DNA of 9,989 nucleotides from an uncultured Oscillospiraceae bacterium (GTDB lineage Bacteria > Bacillota_A > Clostridia > Oscillospirales > Oscillospiraceae), in contig CAAGIU010000328.1 in assembly GCA_900770015.1 (NCBI GenBank), positions 1 to 9,989 of the forward strand, read 5' to 3'. The stretch's first letter is position 1, and each line of letters begins with the position of its first letter. A model generated the notes under the pieces. That model was given only the letters and a program-made list of their open reading frames with translations. It was not told the DNA's origin and searched no databases. The position numbers were made by a program, and so were the translations under genes. Shown here piece after piece: positions 6,012 to 9,989 of this stretch.

Positions 6012-6051
6012 GATGATACAGCGCTGATAACACGGAAAAGGAGAAACACAT

Positions 6052-6717
6052 ATGAGCTTCGGTAATAATTTACAGCACCTGCGCCGCCTGTGCGGCATGA
6101 CTCAGGAGGCGCTGGCGGAGCAGCTGAGCGTGAGCCGCCAGACCGTGTCCAAGTGGGAGATGGATACCGCCCAGCCGGAGATGCCCAAGGCGGTGGAACT
6201 GTGCCGGATTTTCAGCTGTACCCTGGACAACCTCTTCCGGGAGGAATTGGATGTCTGCGACAGTGCTTACTCCAACCTCCGGGTGGAGGAAGTGCCGGCA
6301 CTGCGCTACATCAAGCATATCGTCATCAGCACCAGTCCCGAGGACGATGCCATCGACCGCATCCGTGCCATTGCCCGCAGCTGCGGCGTGGAAGAGCCAA
6401 GGATCATCGGCTGGGACTTCCCCCAGCTGTCCATGGAGCAGATCAACGTTTACCATATGCATGGCTATGCTGCCGCCTGGGTTTTGCCTGAGGGCCTTAC
6501 CCCGGAGGGATACGAGGTGGAGGAGCAGCCTGCCCATCGGTACGCCGCCATCCACATTGAGCGCCCCTTCGACAATCCCTTTGTCACCATTCCCAATGCC
6601 TACCGGACGCTGATGGACTACATGCGCCTCAACGGCCTGGGGCACTGCGAAAAGGAGATCATACCCTGCTTTGAAACCAACGGACAGACCATGGATGTCT
6701 ACATTGCCTGCCGATAA
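6052..6717 (+). CDS. XRE-family regulator with a GyrI-like effector-binding C-terminal domain
   Basis: A 221-residue soluble transcription factor. Residues 6-60 are a five-helix XRE/Cro HTH (LRRLCGMTQEALAEQLSVSRQTVSKWE), with SVSRQTVSKWE as turn and recognition helix and a PEMPKAVELCRIFSCTLDNLF tail typical of the family. Residues from about 85 onward (YIKHIVIST to MDVYIACR) have the alternating strand/helix pattern of GyrI-like/AraC effector-binding domains, which bind small hydrophobic or cationic ligands. It should switch on or off a promoter in response to a compound; the target is unknown and might be its own divergent region. AAGGAG lies eight bases before the ATG. It is monocistronic, with a strong promoter and a terminator. 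Confidence 0.85.
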   Translation: MSFGNNLQHLRRLCGMTQEALAEQLSVSRQTVSKWEMDTAQPEMPKAVELCRIFSCTLDNLFREELDVCDSAYSNLRVEEVPALRYIKHIVISTSPEDDAIDRIRAIARSCGVEEPRIIGWDFPQLSMEQINVYHMHGYAAAWVLPEGLTPEGYEVEEQPAHRYAAIHIERPFDNPFVTIPNAYRTLMDYMRLNGLGHCEKEIIPCFETNGQTMDVYIACR

Positions 6718-6724
6718 ACAACTC

Positions 6725-6761
6725 CCCCGCAGAGACGGTAACGGGCTCTGCGGGGCAGTTT
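6725..6761 (+). terminator. Terminator shared between the convergent regulator and ftsH genes
   Basis: CCCCGCAGAG (6725-6734) pairs perfectly with CTCTGCGGGG (6746-6755) around 11 bases, followed on the + strand by CAGTTTTA. It starts eight bases after the regulator stop and ends six bases before the end of ftsH. On the - strand the stem is followed by GAGTTGTTTAT, a weaker tail, so it probably serves both genes. Confidence 0.85.
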
Positions 6762-8581
6762 TATGCATTGAGGATATCCATGAATTCCTCGCCGGTGATG
6801 GTTTCCCTTTCGTACAGGTATTTGGAAATCTCCTCCAGCTTGGCGCGGTTTTCCGAGAGAATCCGGGTGGCTTTTTCGTGCTGCTGCTTCACCAGCGCCA
6901 CAACCTGACGGTCGATCTCCGCCTGGGTTTCGGCGGAGCAGGCCAGAGCGGCGTCGCCGCCCAGGTACTGGTTGTTGACGGTTTCCATGGCAACCATGTC
7001 GAAATCCTGACTCATGCCGTAGCGGGTGATCATGGCACGGGCCAGCTTGGTGGCCTGCTCGATGTCGTTGGAGGCGCCGGTGGAGATGGTGCCGAAGACC
7101 AGCTCCTCAGCCGCACGGCCGCCGGTGAAGGTGGCGATTTTGTTTTCGATCTCTTCCTTGGTCATCAGGTAGTGATTGCCCTCGTCCACCTGCATGGTGT
7201 AGCCCAGCGCGCCGGAGGTGCGGGGGATGATGGTGATTTTCTGCACCGGTGCGGAGTGGGTCTGCATGGCTGCCACCAGGGCGTGGCCGACCTCGTGATA
7301 GGCCACCGTCCATTTTTCCTTGTCCGTCAGGATGGCGTTCTTTTTCTGATAGCCGGCGATGACCACCTCAATGCTCTCCTCCAGATCGGCCTGGGTGGCG
7401 AACTTTCTGCCGTCCCGGACGGCGCGGAGAGCAGCCTCGTTGATGATGTTGGCAAGCTCCGCGCCGGAAGCGCCGGAGGCCATTCTGGCAATCTGCCGGA
7501 AGTCCACATCGTCCGCCAGCTTGACCTTCTTGGCGTGGACCTTCAGAATGCGCTCCCGGCCCTGCAGGTCGGGCAGCTCCACCGGCACCCGGCGGTCAAA
7601 GCGTCCGGGACGGGTCAGGGCGGGGTCCAGGGATTCCGGACGGTTGGTAGCTGCCAGAATGATGACGCCGGAGTTGCCCTCGAAGCCGTCCATTTCGGTC
7701 AGCAGCTGGTTCAGGGTCTGCTCCCGTTCGTCGTTGCCGCCCATGCCGCCGGTGTTACGCTTCTGGCCGATGGCGTCGATCTCATCGATAAAGACAATGC
7801 AGGGGGCTTTTCCCTTGGCCTGCTTGAACAGGTCACGAACCTTGGAGGCACCCATGCCCACAAACATTTCCACGAATTCAGAGCCGGACATGGAGAAGAA
7901 GGGGACGTTGGCTTCGCCTGCCACTGCCTTGGCCAGCATGGTTTTGCCGGTGCCCGGAGGGCCCACCAGCAGGACGCCCTTGGGCATGGTGGCGCCGATT
8001 TCCTTGTATTTTTCCGGGTCATGGAGGTAATCCACGATTTCTGCCAGGCTTTCCTCGGCTTCATCCACACCCTCCACATCGGCAAAGCTGATGCCGTCGG
8101 AGGACTTGACATATACCTTTGCGTTGGATTTGCCCATGTTGAACATCATGGAGTTGGCGCCGCCGGCTCGATCCATTAGTTTTTTGCTCATAAACTGGCC
8201 GATTCCGATGAAAATCAGAATGGGCAGAATCCAGGACAGGAGGATGCTCAGCAGGGGAGAGGTTTCCTCGATGATCTCGCTGCCGAAGGTGGCACCGGAA
8301 TCCCGCAGGCGCTGTACCAGCTCCGGGTCATCCATCAGGCCGGTTTTGTAAACCCTGGTGCCCTCCTTGTCGGTGAAGAGGATCTGGTTGTCCTGCTGCT
8401 GGACCTGCCCGATTTCTTTGTTTTCAGTCATCTCCATAAAGGTGCCGTAGTCCACTTCCTGGATGCTGTGCTGGGCGATCAGGGGAACTGCCAGGGAGTT
8501 GATCAGCATCAGCGCAATCATGACAATGCAGTAATAATAGATAAGTGGTTTTTTGGGTTTGTTTACTTCGTTCATATTCAT
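6761..8581 (-). CDS. ftsH: ATP-dependent zinc metalloprotease FtsH
   Basis: A 606-residue membrane-anchored AAA+ protease that degrades misfolded membrane proteins and short-lived regulators. Membrane segments lie at about 13-35 and 108-130, with a small extracytoplasmic domain between them. The AAA+ module has Walker A GPPGTGKT (207-214), pore motif FVGMG (240-244), Walker B VFIDEID (263-269) and the second region of homology TRPGRFDRR with arginine fingers at 327 and 330. The protease domain has the zinc motif HEVGH (429-433) and the third ligand Asp506 in [11 protein letters not shown]. Length is normal and all catalytic residues are present. The start at 8581 is preferred over an ATG at 8635 because GAGAGG lies eight bases upstream; the longer start has no ribosome site. 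It is transcribed alone, convergent with the XRE regulator. Confidence 0.97.
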   Translation of the reverse strand: MNMNEVNKPKKPLIYYYCIVMIALMLINSLAVPLIAQHSIQEVDYGTFMEMTENKEIGQVQQQDNQILFTDKEGTRVYKTGLMDDPELVQRLRDSGATFGSEIIEETSPLLSILLSWILPILIFIGIGQFMSKKLMDRAGGANSMMFNMGKSNAKVYVKSSDGISFADVEGVDEAEESLAEIVDYLHDPEKYKEIGATMPKGVLLVGPPGTGKTMLAKAVAGEANVPFFSMSGSEFVEMFVGMGASKVRDLFKQAKGKAPCIVFIDEIDAIGQKRNTGGMGGNDEREQTLNQLLTEMDGFEGNSGVIILAATNRPESLDPALTRPGRFDRRVPVELPDLQGRERILKVHAKKVKLADDVDFRQIARMASGASGAELANIINEAALRAVRDGRKFATQADLEESIEVVIAGYQKKNAILTDKEKWTVAYHEVGHALVAAMQTHSAPVQKITIIPRTSGALGYTMQVDEGNHYLMTKEEIENKIATFTGGRAAEELVFGTISTGASNDIEQATKLARAMITRYGMSQDFDMVAMETVNNQYLGGDAALACSAETQAEIDRQVVALVKQQHEKATRILSENRAKLEEISKYLYERETITGEEFMDILNA

Positions 8582-8645
8582 AAATAGATCCTCTCTTCCA
8601 ATGATTTTAATCCCTTTTTTGTATTCTATCTCCATTCAAGGAAAG

Positions 8646-8659
8646 ATTTGTTAACAAAT
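8646..8659. promoter_or_regulatory. 14-bp perfect palindrome upstream of ftsH, candidate operator
   Basis: ATTTGTTAACAAAT is its own reverse complement and lies about 65 bp upstream of the ftsH start, in the region where the promoter must be. It contains TTAACA, a -35-like hexamer; a -10-like TAGAAT follows after 20 bp on the - strand, so no clean promoter could be assigned. It does not match the HrcA (CIRCE) or CtsR heat-shock operators and lacks the spacer of Rex sites. Confidence 0.45.
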
Positions 8660-8702
8660 AAGGAACGGTTCATTACGAATTTAGAAATGTTGAGAACAAA
8701 GC

Positions 8703-8745
8703 AAAAACCCTCCGCGGATCAGAAAGAGTTCCGATCTGCGGAGGG
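8703..8745 (-). terminator. Intrinsic terminator of ribU
   Basis: On the - strand CCCTCCGCAGATC (8745-8733) pairs with GATCCGCGGAGGG (8720-8708), with one A-C mismatch and a 12-base loop, followed by TTTTTGC. It lies just past the ribU stop and separates that gene from ftsH. Confidence 0.88.
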
Positions 8746-8759
8746 GAGCGGTGTGATGT

Positions 8760-9479
8760 TTACGCCTTCAGCTGGAAAAGGGGCTGTGCCACTCTTTTAT
8801 ACAGCAGCATGGTCAGCACGGAGACCAGCGCACCCTTCACGAGGTTCAGGGGGGCGACGCACAGGAACACAAAGCTGCCCACACCGGAGATGGAGGGGTG
8901 GATGGCGGCGCCCATTTCAATGATGGACTCCAGGGGCATGTGTAACAGCTCGGAGAACTTGGGCAGCAGATACCACGCATTGAAGGCGGTGCCCAGGATG
9001 GACATGCACAATGTACCGATGATGAGACCGATCAGCGCGCTGAGCTTGGTCTTGCGCAGATGGTACCAGATGGTGGCGGGCAGAACGAAGCAGCAGCCCA
9101 CAAAGAAGTTGGCAAAATCACCCACAAAGGCGGTGGAGGTTCCCTTCAGCAGCAGCTTCAGCAGAATTTTGATGCCCTCGCAGGCCACGGTGGCGCTGGG
9201 TCCCAGATAGAAGCCTGCCAGCAGCACGGGCACCTCGGAGAAGTCCAGCTTGTAGAACCCCGGAGCCAGGAACAGCAGGGAGAAGTCCAGCATATGCAGC
9301 ACAGCGGCAATGGCGGAGCAGATGCCGATGATGCTGACCCGCCGGGCGGCGGTGACATGCCGGAGCTGGGGCAGCTTTTTTTCCGCAAGCAGGGAAAGAA
9401 CCGCCAGCGCAGCGACCACCAGAATGCAGACGAGAACGAAGCTGAGATTGTTGGTAATGTCGGTGAATAATTTTGTCAT
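8760..9479 (-). CDS. ribU: Riboflavin ECF transporter substrate-binding component RibU
   Basis: A 239-residue integral membrane protein that binds riboflavin (or FMN) and works with a shared ECF energy-coupling module encoded elsewhere. The core carries family-typical stretches: LDFSEVPVLLAGFYLGPSATVACEGIKILLKLL (about 78-110), GTSTAFVGDFANFFVG (113-128) and NLVKGALVSVLTMLLYKR near the end, spread over about six membrane segments. An extra N-terminal segment (13-32) followed by a charged linker (33-47) makes it longer than the roughly 190-200 residues of small RibU proteins. The start at 9479 has AGAGGTG six bases upstream; an in-frame ATG at 9557 lies inside the riboswitch and is rejected. 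The FMN riboswitch in its leader independently supports the substrate. A terminator follows. Confidence 0.95.
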   Translation of the reverse strand: MTKLFTDITNNLSFVLVCILVVAALAVLSLLAEKKLPQLRHVTAARRVSIIGICSAIAAVLHMLDFSLLFLAPGFYKLDFSEVPVLLAGFYLGPSATVACEGIKILLKLLLKGTSTAFVGDFANFFVGCCFVLPATIWYHLRKTKLSALIGLIIGTLCMSILGTAFNAWYLLPKFSELLHMPLESIIEMGAAIHPSISGVGSFVFLCVAPLNLVKGALVSVLTMLLYKRVAQPLFQLKA

Positions 9480-9497
9480 AACAGACACCTCTGCATG

Positions 9498-9528
9498 AAA
9501 AATACCCCCTGAGAATAGACTCAGGGGG
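9498..9528 (-). terminator. Riboswitch expression-platform terminator
   Basis: On the - strand CCCCCTGAG (9528-9520) pairs perfectly with CTCAGGGGG (9513-9505) around a 6-base loop and is followed by TATTTTT. It lies between the FMN aptamer and the ribU ribosome site, so it is the switch that stops transcription when FMN is bound. The competing antiterminator pairing could not be fixed by eye. Confidence 0.85.
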
Positions 9529-9554
9529 CGAAAATAAACGCAAATATTCTTGCG

Positions 9555-9684
9555 CATCTTCTTCCATCCAGACTTCAGGCAATTTCACTGCCTGTCACTG
9601 TCGGTATCGGAATTCCACCGATTCGGCGCCGAAGCGTTCGCGGACTGTCACCGCCGGTGGGGAGTTGCACCCCGCCCTGAAGAT
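9555..9684 (-). ncRNA. FMN riboswitch (RFN element) controlling ribU
   Basis: The - strand shows the conserved RFN sequence in order: ATCTTCAGGGCGGGGTG at the 5' end, ACTCCCCACCGGCGGTGA, AGTCCGCGA, a variable arm, a GGTGGAATTCCGATACCGACAGT segment, then AGTCTGGATGGAAGAAGAT. ATCTTC (9684-9679) pairs with GAAGAT (9561-9556) to close stem P1. The aptamer binds flavin mononucleotide. With the terminator at 9498-9528 the logic is that high FMN ends transcription before ribU, lowering riboflavin uptake. All core consensus blocks appear intact. Confidence 0.97.
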
Positions 9685-9703
9685 ACTCTTCATTTGTGCC
9701 TTT

Positions 9704-9732
9704 AGACTAGCACACTTCTGCGTTCTTGTCAA
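9704..9732 (-). promoter_or_regulatory. Promoter of the ribU riboswitch transcript
   Basis: On the - strand TTGACA (9732-9727), a perfect -35, and TAGTCT (9709-9704) are separated by 17 bp, with TG-C just before the -10 giving an extended form. The predicted start near 9697 leaves about a dozen bases before riboswitch stem P1. Confidence 0.88.
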
Positions 9733-9764
9733 GACGGGAAATGTATGGTAAGATAAACAGGAAA

Positions 9765-9913
9765 TCAGATTGGAGAGTGAAGAGTGAGGAGTGAGGAGTG
9801 GAGAGAAAGGGAATCCGCAGTTTCCGCAGTTGTTATGCAGTATTTTGCGGTTTTTTCTGAGAAAGGTATCGTTTTCCTCATCTTCACTCTCCACTCTTCA
9901 CTCTCCAATCTGA
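9765..9913. repeat. 149-bp inverted-repeat, MITE-like element
   Basis: The first 22 bases (9765-9786, TCAGATTGGAGAGTGAAGAG and TG) are the exact inverse complement of the last 22 (9892-9913). The similarity continues imperfectly inward. The arms are built from GAGTGAG/GAGTGAA heptamer units. The centre contains two adjacent copies of TCCGCAGTT (from 9814) and a short CCGCA/TGCGG pair. There is no transposase-sized reading frame. Flanks show no certain target-site duplication beyond a few A residues. It is upstream of the ribU promoter and looks like a non-autonomous mobile element or dispersed palindromic repeat. Confidence 0.65.
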
Positions 9914-9951
9914 AAACCAGTGTCAATTTAGTCTATGGCAACACCGCATAA

Positions 9952-9986
9952 TGGGGCAAGGAGATTCGGCGAGATATTTTGCCCCA
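9952..9986. repeat. Edge hairpin in intergenic sequence
   Basis: TGGGGCAA (9952-9959) is mirrored by TTGCCCCA (9979-9986) around 19 bases. No gene is visible from 9914 to the window end. This may be part of a repeat or a terminator belonging to a gene beyond the edge. Confidence 0.4.
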
Positions 9987-9989
9987 AGC

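Noticed and set aside
5596..6051. 151-residue open frame on the - strand
   Set aside because: It runs through the tRNA-Leu gene, its promoter and terminator, and has no ribosome site or recognisable domain.
6671..8179. Long 502-residue open frame on the + strand
   Set aside because: It is antisense to ftsH; its glycine/valine/histidine-rich translation is a shadow of the real gene, whose motifs are all intact.
8582..8635. Longer FtsH start at 8635
   Set aside because: No Shine-Dalgarno sequence; GAGAGG fits the 8581 start and the extra residues are unlike FtsH N-termini.
8646..8659. Rex redox operator upstream of ftsH
   Set aside because: The half-sites TTGTTAA and TTAACAA are fused without the usual central spacer, so the resemblance is superficial.
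9480..9557. Longer RibU start at 9557
   Set aside because: It would place the start codon in the P1 stem of the FMN riboswitch and translate through the terminator; 9479 has a good ribosome site.
9595..9894. 99-residue open frame on the - strand
   Set aside because: It spans the MITE-like repeat, the ribU promoter and the riboswitch; its translation is low-complexity.

Overview
The window looks like chromosomal DNA of a gut-type Firmicute of class Clostridia, probably Oscillospiraceae/Ruminococcaceae. This is inferred from moderately GC-rich coding sequence, strong AGGAGG-type ribosome sites, T-tailed intrinsic terminators, an FMN riboswitch upstream of a RibU transporter, and a two-component system fused in an operon to an FtsX-type ABC transporter. 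No rRNA or species marker is present, so the assignment is approximate.

Left third (1-4530, + strand): one operon-like run with the C-terminus of an OmpR-type response regulator, a small membrane histidine kinase, an ABC ATPase and a large permease with two FtsX modules. The layout is that of sensing-and-resistance/export units. A long inverted repeat lies between the kinase and the ATPase genes and is a candidate operator. A perfect 16-bp terminator closes the run.

Middle (4531-5773): an AT-richer, scar-like patch. It holds a degraded HepT (HEPN toxin) remnant that has lost its catalytic core, several palindromes and short repeats, a tRNA T-arm-like scrap, one unrecognised 173-aa gene on the - strand, and a striking set of four direct plus one inverted copies of a CTATTsGCTGAACG motif. 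The patch ends at the 3' side of a tRNA-Leu(UAA) gene, a classic integration position.

Right part (5774-9989): tRNA-Leu and an XRE/GyrI-like regulator diverge from a shared intergenic region with two clear promoters. FtsH (membrane AAA+ zinc protease) and RibU (riboflavin ECF S-component) follow on the - strand. RibU has a complete regulatory leader: sigma70-type promoter, FMN riboswitch, terminator hairpin, Shine-Dalgarno. The window ends in a 149-bp inverted-repeat, MITE-like element and part of another hairpin-bearing intergenic sequence.

No clearly new multi-gene system is demonstrated. The least explained signals are the CTATTsGCTGAACG array with its neighbouring orphan gene, the operator-like inverted repeat before the transporter, and the terminal MITE-like repeat.
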